The notes: generated by a model from the sequence alone, not told the origin. Shown: positions 1 to 6,928, numbered from the stretch's first letter. The stretch is 11,004 bases of DNA from CAYSBE01 sp046309355 (GCA_046309355.1 JBKCPL010000010.1:1-11004); one strand, 5' to 3'. Made by a program: numbers and translations.

Positions 1-6
1 ACAACC

Positions 7-36
7 AAAAAAAACCCCGGCCCCGCCCCCTGGGCC
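7..36 (-). terminator. Possible rho-independent terminator, or contig-end artefact
   Basis: Read on the minus strand, downstream of the gene that stops at 76, there is a short GC hairpin (GGCCC pairing with GGGCC, plus-strand positions 19-23 and 32-36, 8-base loop) followed by GGGG and a run of eight T (plus-strand A run at 7-14). That is the form of an intrinsic terminator. The stem is only five base pairs, and the surroundings are runs of C and G unlike the rest of the window, so low-quality sequence at a contig end is an equally good explanation. Confidence 0.3.
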
Positions 37-75
37 CCCCCCGCGTTCCATAATGTTGATATAGTCTAAGTTCGT

Positions 76-888
76 TTATTGAACAATTACCTTGCGCACC
101 AAGGTTTCATTTCCTACCAACATTCTCAGGATATAAACTCCTTTGTTTAACTCGCTTGTATAAATACGTTCTGTGTGTTCGCCTGCTGTCTTATTTTCAG
201 CCGAGCTGCTGTATACCTTACGACCGCTTATGTCGGTGAGCTCAACCTGAACTGTTTGGGCTGTTTTCAGGTCGTATGTCAAATTAAGCACTTGTGTAGC
301 CGGTTGTGGGAACACGTGTATATGGTTCAGGGTTGATATTTTTTCGAGTCCTGTTGTTCTCTGATTCAAAACAAGTTGCTTGCTGTAAATGATATCTCCG
401 TTGTCTGAATTGTTATTGTTCGTTGCATTTATATATAGCTGCAAGGGAATATTGCCGGTGCCGGTAGAAGGCGCAGTCCAAGTCATTTCCCAAGAGGCGG
501 TATCATCAGAAAAGGTGTTGCCGGAAGAAGTGTGTGTAACGTATCCCGATTTCAGCTGAATAGTATTATCTGTTGGCAACAATTTGCCAAACGTACCGGC
601 ATTGGCAGAAAGGGCAAAGCCGTATTTTTTAGTTGATGGTCGTGTCATTTGAATGTATACCTCATACACTTGTCCGGGATCGTATTCAGTAACAGTATTT
701 AAATTGCTGTCAAGTACCTCGAGCAACAAGTCGGGACTGCTTTGCAGCGTTCCTCCGTGGCAGGCTGTGCACGAGCCCGAGCTAGGAGCCCCACTGCTGT
801 TAGATGTGGCTGTTTGCGGTTGAAGCACGATGCTGAATACAATAGCACTGGCTGCTACTGCAAAAAATGATGTAATAAGTTTTTTCAT
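76..888 (-). CDS. T9SS-exported protein with CxxCH motif (Reeler-like / choice-of-anchor V type)
   Basis: 270 residues. The N-terminus is a signal peptide (MKK, then a hydrophobic stretch at 8-22). A CTACH motif at 40-44 follows a GAPSSGS stretch; CxxCH is the covalent c-type haem attachment motif, and short segments of the form GAP...C..CHGG are typical of Bacteroidota proteins called choice-of-anchor V or Reeler-like. Residues about 50-175 look like a beta-sandwich, with a WEMTWTAP...GTG segment (133-145) and an N-rich GD stretch (157-165). Residues about 189-270 are a type IX secretion type A sorting domain (VFPQPA, DISGRKVY, then GVYILRM and VRKVIV at the end). It is therefore likely exported and surface-attached or released. 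Haem binding is inferred from the motif alone; the exact role is unknown. It sits 55 bases downstream of the pseudouridine synthase gene and appears to have its own promoter. Confidence 0.85.
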   Translation of the reverse strand: MKKLITSFFAVAASAIVFSIVLQPQTATSNSSGAPSSGSCTACHGGTLQSSPDLLLEVLDSNLNTVTEYDPGQVYEVYIQMTRPSTKKYGFALSANAGTFGKLLPTDNTIQLKSGYVTHTSSGNTFSDDTASWEMTWTAPSTGTGNIPLQLYINATNNNNSDNGDIIYSKQLVLNQRTTGLEKISTLNHIHVFPQPATQVLNLTYDLKTAQTVQVELTDISGRKVYSSSAENKTAGEHTERIYTSELNKGVYILRMLVGNETLVRKVIVQ

Positions 889-906
889 ACTGTTTATTTA
901 TAAAAG

Positions 907-934
907 CAATATACACGTTTTTTAAAAAACCCAA
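907..934 (-). promoter_or_regulatory. Candidate promoter of the T9SS CxxCH gene
   Basis: On the minus strand TTG (plus 932-934) is followed, after 18 bases, by TATATTG (plus 907-913), close to the Bacteroidota -33 TTG / -7 TAnnTTTG arrangement but one T short in the -7 box. The spacer contains a perfect 14-base palindrome, GTTTTTTAAAAAAC (917-930), which could bind a protein or simply be an A/T tract; it is too weak to be a good terminator for the upstream gene. The implied 5' leader is only about 15 bases. Confidence 0.35.
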
Positions 935-943
935 TATTCAACA

Positions 944-2017
944 CTACTCCTCTTCACTTATTTGCTGTTGTACATGTTTGTAGTAATTTCTCCATTTGTC
1001 AATAACCGAAGCCATATCGGCAGGAACCGGACTTTCAAATACCATTTTCTTGCCAGTGCGCGGGTGAATAAACCCAAGCATTCGTGCATGCAAAGCCTGA
1101 CGCGGGCATAAAGCAAAACAGTTCTCAACAAACTGGCGGTATTTTGCCGTAACAGTTCCTTTGCGTATGCTGTCACCACCGTACGTGCTGTCGGCAAACA
1201 AAGGGTGTCCGGTGTTTTGCATGTGCACTCGTATCTGATGTGTACGACCGGTTTCCAGTCGGCACTCTATCAGGGTAACATTTCCCAATCGCGCCTTTAC
1301 TGTATAATGTGTAACGCTCCATTTGCCTTTGCTTTCATCGGTATACAGGTGAAACACCTTGCGGTCTTTTACACTGCGGCCAATATAGCCGGTTATGGTT
1401 CCTTGGTCTTCTTCAAATGTTCCCCACGCCAGCGCCACATAAGCACGCTCAATGCTGTGCACATAAAATTGCTTGGCCAGGTGAGTCATCGTAAATTCAT
1501 TTTTAGCTACAATCAGTATGCCGCTGGTGTTTTTATCAATGCGGTGTACGAGTCCGGGCCGTGTGTTGTTTTCCTTAGCAAAAGGTAAATCCTGAAAGTG
1601 CCAGGCGAGTGCGTTTACCAGCGTTCCGCTTACGTTATTATAGCCGGGATGAACCACCATGCCGGCAGGTTTATTGACCAACAGCAAATCTTCATCTTCA
1701 TAAATAATATCGAGCGGTATGTTTTCGGGAACAATTTCGGTGTCGCGTGGCGGATGCGGCAATACAATAGAAATCACATCGCCCGGCTTTACCTTGTAGC
1801 TGCTTTTTACCGGCTTTTCATTTACCAGTATGCTATCGGCTTCGGCTGCCGCCTGTATTTTGGTGCGGCTAGCATTTTGCAGCCGTATCATCAAAAATTT
1901 GTCAATACGCAATAGCGATTGTCCCTTGTCTACGACTATGCGAAAATGCTCGAACAGTTCCTGCTCGGTACTTTCTTCTTCGTTTTCCAAATCATCCGGC
2001 TCGTAGTGTTCGTTCAT
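944..2017 (-). CDS. rluD: RluA/RluD-family 23S rRNA pseudouridine synthase
   Basis: 357 residues, close to the usual size of RluC/RluD enzymes. These isomerise specific uridines of 23S rRNA to pseudouridine in the cytoplasm. After an acidic N-terminal tail (1-22) comes an S4 RNA-binding domain (about 35-85, including SRTKIQ and VKPGD), then the catalytic domain. The signature HRIDKNTSG is at 158-166 and D161 is the expected catalytic aspartate. The downstream motifs LETGRTHQIRVHM (254-266) and HPLFADSTYGG (271-281) are also present. The S4 domain favours RluC/RluD over RluA; the symbol rluD is a best guess, since target sites cannot be read from sequence. The ATG overlaps the stop codon of the cyclase-family gene by four bases (ATGA), so the two are probably co-transcribed and translationally coupled. 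Confidence 0.93.
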   Translation of the reverse strand: MNEHYEPDDLENEEESTEQELFEHFRIVVDKGQSLLRIDKFLMIRLQNASRTKIQAAAEADSILVNEKPVKSSYKVKPGDVISIVLPHPPRDTEIVPENIPLDIIYEDEDLLLVNKPAGMVVHPGYNNVSGTLVNALAWHFQDLPFAKENNTRPGLVHRIDKNTSGILIVAKNEFTMTHLAKQFYVHSIERAYVALAWGTFEEDQGTITGYIGRSVKDRKVFHLYTDESKGKWSVTHYTVKARLGNVTLIECRLETGRTHQIRVHMQNTGHPLFADSTYGGDSIRKGTVTAKYRQFVENCFALCPRQALHARMLGFIHPRTGKKMVFESPVPADMASVIDKWRNYYKHVQQQISEEE

Positions 2018-2757
2018 GAAATTAATTTTGCTGAATACAGAACGGGCTTGCTGGGGCTTGCATCGGTTTGAAGGGATGCAATCTGCAGGTTGAGTATATA
2101 GTTTCCATCTTCCATGCTGTCGGGCACATATACCATTTCTGTAATGGTTGCATGTTTACGTGGCGAATCGGGATAGTTCCAGAATGCATGGTGTGCTGAA
2201 AGTTTGCCGGCATCTACTTCGGGGTCAACCGAAGGTAAGTCTACCAGCAAGTGTTCAATGCCTGCTTCCTTTAGTTGCTGGCACAGCAAGGGCTCAAGCC
2301 ATGCCGGATTATTTCCCGAATAGTTACTCAACAACTTGTCTGTTCCATTGGGAAGTGTGCGCAGTATAACTGCGGTTGAGTGTGTGTGTATCAGTTTCGG
2401 CATTACACTTTCGGCCTTCACTTCGTTTTGCTGAGGCTGCACGGTGATAAGCGTTGCCAAAAAAATAAACTCTTTAAGCGAATCGTGAATAGTGATGCGT
2501 TCTGCCGAAATGTGCCCGACACACTCCGTATGTGTGCCGTTGCCGTGTGCATTTATGAACAGATTTTCGCAGTTTACACTTCCGCCCTGTTTTACTGATC
2601 CAACAAAACCACCCGACTTGAAGGGCTCAAATACCGGGTGCTGAATATGAAAGGCGTTGGGATTGTTTGTGCCCGAATGCATAGGTATAGAAATATCCAG
2701 CGGCTTGCTGAAATCGCATTCATAAAGTTTGCCTCGTATATCAATATTTGTGTGCAT
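2014..2757 (-). CDS. Cyclase-family (KynB-like) putative metal-dependent hydrolase
   Basis: 247 residues, typical of the cyclase family (Pfam Cyclase, PF04199), which includes bacterial arylformamidase (kynurenine formamidase, KynB). Two regions support this: a GNGTHTECVGH segment at 72-82, corresponding to the family's metal-binding HxGTHxDxPxH, and DLPSVDPE...GKLSAHHAFW at 173-193, the family's C-terminal substrate-site block. The first motif is altered: the first His is Gly72 (a His lies one residue earlier), the Asp is Glu78 and the Pro is Val80. No signal peptide is visible, so the protein is probably cytoplasmic. A specific role in tryptophan catabolism is not supported, as no other kyn genes are present. 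It is the first gene of a pair with rluD and is divergent from the histidine kinase, 41 bases away. Confidence 0.85.
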   Translation of the reverse strand: MHTNIDIRGKLYECDFSKPLDISIPMHSGTNNPNAFHIQHPVFEPFKSGGFVGSVKQGGSVNCENLFINAHGNGTHTECVGHISAERITIHDSLKEFIFLATLITVQPQQNEVKAESVMPKLIHTHSTAVILRTLPNGTDKLLSNYSGNNPAWLEPLLCQQLKEAGIEHLLVDLPSVDPEVDAGKLSAHHAFWNYPDSPRKHATITEMVYVPDSMEDGNYILNLQIASLQTDASPSKPVLYSAKLIS

Positions 2758-2784
2758 GGTTCGTTAAAGTATGGTGCGAATATC

Positions 2785-2792
2785 TATATTTG
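2785..2792 (+). promoter_or_regulatory. Candidate -7 box for the histidine kinase gene
   Basis: TATATTTG is an exact match to the Bacteroidota -7 consensus TAnnTTTG. It ends only six bases before the chosen ATG at 2799, so transcription would start at or almost at the start codon and the mRNA would be leaderless or nearly so. No good -33 TTG is seen at the usual spacing. Confidence 0.35.
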
Positions 2793-2798
2793 ACTGAC

Positions 2799-3953
2799 AT
2801 GCGCGTGTATGAACAAAAAAATTGGTGGAAGCGCGGCTTGTTTATCGGAGCCGTGTTAATTGGTGTTGTTTCGCTTTGGTATACCCGGCAGTTGGTAGAT
2901 GTGTTGGCACAGGAAGAACAGAAAAAGGTGGTGCTGTGGGCCAATGCCACCAAGGAACTGGTAACTGCCGATGAAAACACCAACTTTGATTTTCTGCTGA
3001 ATATTATTCGTGGCAACGAAACAATTCCTGTGATTTTAGTTGACGATAGTAGCCGCATTATTGATTACCGAAACCTGGATACTTCACTGGCAAAAAACGA
3101 TGCGTACCTGTACGGGCAACTTCAAGAAATGAAGGACCTTAATGCACCCATTCCCATTTTATACGACACGGAACATAATCGTTACAATTATCTCTACTAC
3201 AAAAACTCGGTTATTCTAACACGACTGAAATCGTATCCCTATTATCAGCTTTCTATCATCGCTCTGTTTGTATTGGTTGCCTACCTGGCTTTCAGTGCAT
3301 CGCGCAGGGCCGAGCAAAATCAGGTGTGGGTAGGCATGAGCAAAGAAACCGCACATCAGCTGGGTACTCCTATTTCATCGCTTAACGGGTGGATACAATT
3401 GCTTCGCGACACAGCCACTTCTGAACAGGAAACCATTGTTCAAGAGTTGCAGCATGACGTGCAAAGGTTAGAAATGATTACAGAGCGTTTTTCAAAAATT
3501 GGTTCGGCACCTTTGCTTCAACCAGTACATCTGGTTCCCATGGTTGAGCAGTTTGTTTCGTACCTCAAAAACAGAACCTCTAGTAAAGTACATTACGATG
3601 TAATAGCTAACGAACCTTCGCTTTCTGCCCGTATAAATGAGCCGCTGATGCAATGGGTTCTTGAAAATATTTGTAAAAATGCCATTGATGCAATGGGGGG
3701 TGAGGGCAATATCCGAATACATGTATTTGCTGCAGCTCAACAGCCTGTCATTGAAATTACCGACAGCGGAAAGGGCATTCCTAAGTCAAAATTTAATACT
3801 GTATTTAAGCCCGGCTACACCACTAAAAAACGTGGGTGGGGATTGGGGTTATCATTGGTAAAACGTATTGTAGAAGAATACCACAGCGGCAAAGTCTATG
3901 TGAAAGAGTCATCGCCAAAGGGCACCACCTTTCGCATTGTACTTCAGCCCTAA
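2799..3953 (+). CDS. Membrane sensor histidine kinase, orphan
   Basis: 384 residues from the ATG at 2799. An in-frame ATG at 2748 would add 17 residues but would overlap the divergent cyclase-family gene and place a poorly hydrophobic segment before the membrane helix, so I prefer 2799. Domains in order: transmembrane helix about 13-29; extracytoplasmic sensor region about 30-148 with no recognised fold; second helix about 150-168; dimerisation/phosphoacceptor segment ETAHQLGTPISSL with the phosphorylated H186; N box ENICKNAIDAMG (289-300); G1 box DSGKG (322-326); F box region around FKPGYTTKK (336-344); and G2 box GWGLGL (346-351). All catalytic boxes are intact, so it should autophosphorylate. 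No HAMP or PAS domain is evident and no response regulator lies nearby, so partner and signal are unknown. It converges with the PD40 gene, stop codon to stop codon. Confidence 0.92.
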   Translation: MRVYEQKNWWKRGLFIGAVLIGVVSLWYTRQLVDVLAQEEQKKVVLWANATKELVTADENTNFDFLLNIIRGNETIPVILVDDSSRIIDYRNLDTSLAKNDAYLYGQLQEMKDLNAPIPILYDTEHNRYNYLYYKNSVILTRLKSYPYYQLSIIALFVLVAYLAFSASRRAEQNQVWVGMSKETAHQLGTPISSLNGWIQLLRDTATSEQETIVQELQHDVQRLEMITERFSKIGSAPLLQPVHLVPMVEQFVSYLKNRTSSKVHYDVIANEPSLSARINEPLMQWVLENICKNAIDAMGGEGNIRIHVFAAAQQPVIEITDSGKGIPKSKFNTVFKPGYTTKKRGWGLGLSLVKRIVEEYHSGKVYVKESSPKGTTFRIVLQP

Positions 3954-4997
3954 TTAGTCAACCCAATCGGCAATAAACACATTGGTATCGCGTGTGCCAC
4001 CGTTATTGCGGTTCGATGAAAATACAATCCTTTTGCCATCAGGCGAAAACATGGGAAATGCATTGAACTTGCTTTCTGTGGTAATTCGTTCGAGCTCACT
4101 ACCGTCTTCATTGATCATATACAGCTGGAAATCGTAGCCACGCTCACTGTGATGGTTCGAAGAAAAAATTATTTTTTTACCCGATGGGTGATAAAAAGGA
4201 GCCCAGTTGGCTTTGCCTAAACTTGTTATTTGTTTCAGTCCCGTTCCGTCAACATTGATGGTATAAATTTCCATGTTAGTAGGCGCTACCAGTCCCTTCG
4301 CCAACAGTTCTTTGTACTCTATGGTATCAGTGCCCTGAGGGCGTGATGCACGAAAAACCAGCTTCGTTCCATCGGGCGAAAAAAACGCTCCACCATCATA
4401 ACCCAATCCGAAAGTAATCTGTTTTACATTTTTACCGTTTATATCCATGATGTACAAATCCAGGTCGCCATTGCGGGTAGATGTAAAAACTATTTTGTCC
4501 CCTTTTGGCGAAACCGTTGCTTCGGCATCATAACCGGGCGATTTGGTGAGTTGCTTCAGCTGTTTTCCTTTTTCATCGGCAATAAAAATATCGTACTCAG
4601 GATATATGGCCCACAAGTATTTTCCATCTTTGGGCGGATCTGCGGGACACTCTTTCCCTCCCAGATGTGTTGATGCATACAAAATACGTTTGCCATCGGG
4701 CATATAGTACGAACACGTTGTTCTGCCTTGACCCGTACTTATCATCAGTGGCTGGTACACACTGTTGTCAGAAGCTTTATCAATTTCAAGGTAAAATATC
4801 TGATCGCATTTCAATCCCCATTCAGGATTGTTTGACTGCAGGCAGAGCTTGCTGCCATCCGGACTGAAATAGGCTTCGGCATTATCGCCTCCAAAAGTCA
4901 GCTGACGTATGTTATTAAGGTGTTTTGATTCATCCTGTGCACTGGCCAATAAGGCAATAATCTGGCAAAGGTTTAGTAGGAGAAAGCGGTTTAACAT
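3954..4997 (-). CDS. Exported PD40 (TolB-like) beta-propeller protein
   Basis: 347 residues. A signal peptide is visible at about 1-20 (hydrophobic core LLLNLCQIIALL, then ASA|Q), predicting export to the periplasm or beyond. The rest is six PD40/WD40-like repeats with the F-S-P-D-G-x-K-I-V-F-x-S pattern, starting near residues 44, 98, 162, 206, 269 and 317; this fits a complete six-bladed propeller of the TolB / dipeptidyl-peptidase N-domain type. There is no peptidase domain, no OmpA-like domain and no T9SS sorting domain, so the propeller stands alone, probably as a binding or scaffolding protein. It lies 75 bases downstream of the winged-helix regulator on the same strand and could be read through from that operon, but I see no strong promoter or terminator to decide. 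Specific function unknown. Confidence 0.88.
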   Translation of the reverse strand: MLNRFLLLNLCQIIALLASAQDESKHLNNIRQLTFGGDNAEAYFSPDGSKLCLQSNNPEWGLKCDQIFYLEIDKASDNSVYQPLMISTGQGRTTCSYYMPDGKRILYASTHLGGKECPADPPKDGKYLWAIYPEYDIFIADEKGKQLKQLTKSPGYDAEATVSPKGDKIVFTSTRNGDLDLYIMDINGKNVKQITFGLGYDGGAFFSPDGTKLVFRASRPQGTDTIEYKELLAKGLVAPTNMEIYTINVDGTGLKQITSLGKANWAPFYHPSGKKIIFSSNHHSERGYDFQLYMINEDGSELERITTESKFNAFPMFSPDGKRIVFSSNRNNGGTRDTNVFIADWVD

Positions 4998-5072
4998 TAT
5001 ATGGGGATTAGGTGTGCAAGGTTACATCAATTTTTATCGTGTTGGTAGTATTTATGTTGTTTTACGCTAAAA

Positions 5073-5357
5073 TTACATGTTGAGATACGATTTCAGTGAT
5101 TGTACATATTGTTCAAAGGCTTCGGCCCCTTTTCCTGTTTTGCTGCATATGGTGAGCGGATAATTATCGCGAAATGTTTTTTTCACTTTTATATATCCTA
5201 CTTTTTTCAACTTATCGACCTGCACGCTCAGATTACCCGAAGTGGCATTGGTTTTTTCTTTTAGATAATTAAACTCTGCTTCTTCCACAGCCATCAGTAT
5301 AGACATAATTGCCAATCGTAGCTGTGAATGCAATATGGGGTCCAGTTCTTTATACAC
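5073..5357 (-). CDS. Small winged-helix transcriptional regulator (HTH_34 / MarR-ArsR-like)
   Basis: 94 residues, a single winged helix-turn-helix domain. The pattern LDPILHSQLRLAIMSIL (5-21), EFNYLKEKTNATSGNLSVQVDKLKKVGYI with the recognition helix at about 39-53, then a basic wing (KVKKTF) and TGKGAEAFEQYVQ matches the HTH_34-type regulators common in Bacteroidota. The start is GTG (5355-5357), supported by the family's usual N-terminus; it overlaps the end of the membrane protein gene by eight bases, implying translational coupling. There is no effector-binding domain beyond the winged helix, so it probably works as a dimer that senses little or is controlled by its partner. It is the last gene of the cluster starting at 6828, whose promoter carries a palindromic repeat that may be its own operator. 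Confidence 0.85.
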   Translation of the reverse strand: MYKELDPILHSQLRLAIMSILMAVEEAEFNYLKEKTNATSGNLSVQVDKLKKVGYIKVKKTFRDNYPLTICSKTGKGAEAFEQYVQSLKSYLNM

Positions 5358-5922
5358 CTGATTTGCTGCGCTGTTGTAATAAATGTCCGGGTACGATATA
5401 ACTTATCATAACACCGGCTGCAAGTATAAGCAGTTGCACATTAAACTGCACAAAAGCACATCCTATAGCCAATATCCAGCATGCTACTCCTCCTATAACC
5501 AAAGGCCTAAAGCGCACCACCACACCTGTGGTAAACGTTCCCAAACCATAAAACAATAACACGATCGGGTAACACAAAAGCGGTTCGAAATTAAGTGTGA
5601 TGAAAATGCTTATGAAGAGCGATATTCCAAAAGCGAGCCACATCGTTTTTATAAACTTCTCAATGTGCGATTTAACCCTTCTTTGTTTGTTTTCATACTT
5701 GCTTATGATGGCTGATGCAATACCCGCACCCCCCATCAATATCGGCCAAACAAGTGGAGATGGTAAATGCCGCTGAGGCCATAACTCTAGCAAAAAATGC
5801 ATGACTGCTGCTACAAATACTGCCCACCCCCACAGTAAATAATACCTGCCATCATCGCGCAAATCATTTTTAGTTTTGCTAATCATTTCTTCTATGAGTA
5901 GTAATGCTTCCTGTTCTTTCAT
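5350..5922 (-). CDS. Six-helix integral membrane protein of unknown function
   Basis: 190 residues. A charged cytoplasmic N-terminus (1-26) is followed by about six predicted transmembrane segments: roughly 27-47, 57-74, 93-112, 114-135, 139-157 and 161-179, with a basic tail. A cluster of positive charge (KYENKQRRVKSHIEK, 75-89) separates helices two and three and probably faces the cytoplasm. I recognise no catalytic motif. Small membrane proteins of this kind placed directly before an HTH_34-type regulator are a recurrent arrangement in Bacteroidota, which suggests the pair work together, perhaps with the membrane protein modulating the regulator; that is inference. It starts 12 bases after the T9SS gene and overlaps the regulator by eight bases. 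Confidence 0.8.
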   Translation of the reverse strand: MKEQEALLLIEEMISKTKNDLRDDGRYYLLWGWAVFVAAVMHFLLELWPQRHLPSPLVWPILMGGAGIASAIISKYENKQRRVKSHIEKFIKTMWLAFGISLFISIFITLNFEPLLCYPIVLLFYGLGTFTTGVVVRFRPLVIGGVACWILAIGCAFVQFNVQLLILAAGVMISYIVPGHLLQQRSKSGV

Positions 5923-5934
5923 GATGTTGTATAA

Positions 5935-6828
5935 TTATGGGTGTACTATTTTTTCATGTAAGGTAAAGTGATTTGTTCGAATAGTGATGATATACATACC
6001 TGGCTCCCATGATGCAATCGGCAATACCAGTTGGTGCAATCTTGTTTTTTCAGTGTAAACAACTTTGCCGGAAATATTGCAAATGGTGATTTCAAGGGGA
6101 TCATCAGTCTCTGCTATATGTATATTCATTTCGTTAAATGCAGGGTTCGGAAAAACATTCAGTTTCATTGTCTGTGTTTCTGCTGTTGCGGTTTGAAATT
6201 GCTGTATCGACAACTCATCAATGATAAATGTACTGCCGGGCTGTGGGTTAAATCCGTCCAGACTGCTGGTTGCTATAAAATAAGCGCTGTCGGGCAAATC
6301 ACTGCTGTAATACTCAAACGGTATAGTAACAGAAGTATATACACTTGCAGTATCCCCTGTAGAAAAAGAGGCTAATCCAACGGTATCGGCTTGCTGGGTT
6401 ATAGCATTCCATTTGGTAAGCAGCATAATGAGCGCACAGGTATCCATTATTGCGGGAAAAGATTTGTAGTGAAACTTAAGCGCATGTGGCCGTGCAGAAT
6501 AGGGGCGCTTTAAGCGGTTAAAATCAGGTATGAGTTTTTCGTCCAACAATGGACCACTTGCCAAAATACCAGCAACGTTATTGAAAACACCTTCTACCGA
6601 AATTAGCTGCGCTGCAAAACTTCCTAAAAATGCATCTGTGGTAATTCTTGTACTTGATTCAAACCCAACCTGTGTAAGTTCATTTAAGGTGTACCACCCA
6701 AGAGGCTGATAGTATAAACCCATCGTATCCCACTCTTCAAAGCCCGTATTTGAAAAAAATGGTTGTGCCGACAATCGAACGTTGCTTATTATCAATAAGC
6801 AGGCTGTAATCATTCTTATTTTTTTCAT
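5935..6828 (-). CDS. T9SS type A sorting-domain protein (PCMD-like ectodomain)
   Basis: 297 residues. A signal peptide is visible (1-21, ending SAQ). The mature part begins with NTGFEEWD...PLGWYT (27-47), a GFExW...P.GW opening seen in Bacteroidota surface proteins with jelly-roll carbohydrate-binding-like domains. ALKFHYKSFP...DTCALIMLLTKWN (116-141) resembles the PCMD (putative carbohydrate metabolism) domain. A second sandwich strand set, FIIDELSIQQF (201-211), closes the domain. Residues about 221-297 are a type IX secretion type A sorting domain (LNVFPNPA at 223-230, ISGKVVYTEK, GMYIITI, EKIVHP end). The protein is thus expected on the cell surface or outside. Substrate unknown. It is the first gene of a cluster with a membrane protein and a winged-helix regulator, an unusual partner set for an exported protein. 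Confidence 0.85.
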   Translation of the reverse strand: MKKIRMITACLLIISNVRLSAQPFFSNTGFEEWDTMGLYYQPLGWYTLNELTQVGFESSTRITTDAFLGSFAAQLISVEGVFNNVAGILASGPLLDEKLIPDFNRLKRPYSARPHALKFHYKSFPAIMDTCALIMLLTKWNAITQQADTVGLASFSTGDTASVYTSVTIPFEYYSSDLPDSAYFIATSSLDGFNPQPGSTFIIDELSIQQFQTATAETQTMKLNVFPNPAFNEMNIHIAETDDPLEITICNISGKVVYTEKTRLHQLVLPIASWEPGMYIITIRTNHFTLHEKIVHP

Positions 6829-6853
6829 GGCGTTACTCGTGTTTTATACGGCA

Positions 6854-6885
6854 CAAATATATTATAAATTAGTTTATAATATAAA
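6854..6885 (-). promoter_or_regulatory. Candidate promoter of the T9SS protein / membrane protein / regulator cluster
   Basis: On the minus strand TATATTTG (plus 6854-6861) is an exact match to the Bacteroidota -7 consensus TAnnTTTG. A TTT at plus 6883-6885, 21 bases upstream, can serve as a weak -33 element. The start of transcription would fall about 20 bases before the ATG at 6828. The -33 side and spacer are overlapped by the palindromic repeats at 6864-6892. Confidence 0.5.
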
Positions 6886-6892
6886 CTAGTTT
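6864..6892. promoter_or_regulatory. Palindromic direct-repeat element, candidate operator
   Basis: Two copies of ATAAAyTAGTTT lie 17 bases apart start to start (6864-6875 with T, 6881-6892 with C). The second contains AAACTAGTTT, a perfect 10-base palindrome; the first is one base off. Across the junction lies another inverted repeat, TAGTTTATA / TATAAACTA around a single central A (6870-6888). The element abuts the -7 box and covers the spacer and -33 region of the 6828-5073 gene cluster, the expected place for a repressor. The last gene of that cluster encodes a winged-helix regulator, so autoregulation is likely but inferred. Confidence 0.5.
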
Positions 6893-6928
6893 GTCAATCC
6901 ATAATTAAAATATATGATATTCATTCTT

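Noticed and set aside
917..930. GTTTTTTAAAAAAC palindrome as a terminator for rluD
   Set aside because: The would-be stem is almost all A/T with no GC core, so it is unlikely to stop transcription; it lies in a promoter spacer instead.
1205..1915. Plus-strand open frames opposite the pseudouridine synthase gene
   Set aside because: They mirror the coding frame of a convincing RluD-type gene and show no domain of their own.
2748..2798. Longer start for the histidine kinase at ATG 2748
   Set aside because: It overlaps the divergent cyclase-family start and the promoter-like TATATTTG, and the added 17 residues do not resemble the usual N-terminus; 2799 gives a clean charged N-terminus before the first membrane helix.
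4998..5072. Promoter for the PD40 gene (TAACCTTG before the ATG)
   Set aside because: One mismatch in the -7 box and no -33 element at usable spacing; read-through from the upstream regulator gene is as likely.
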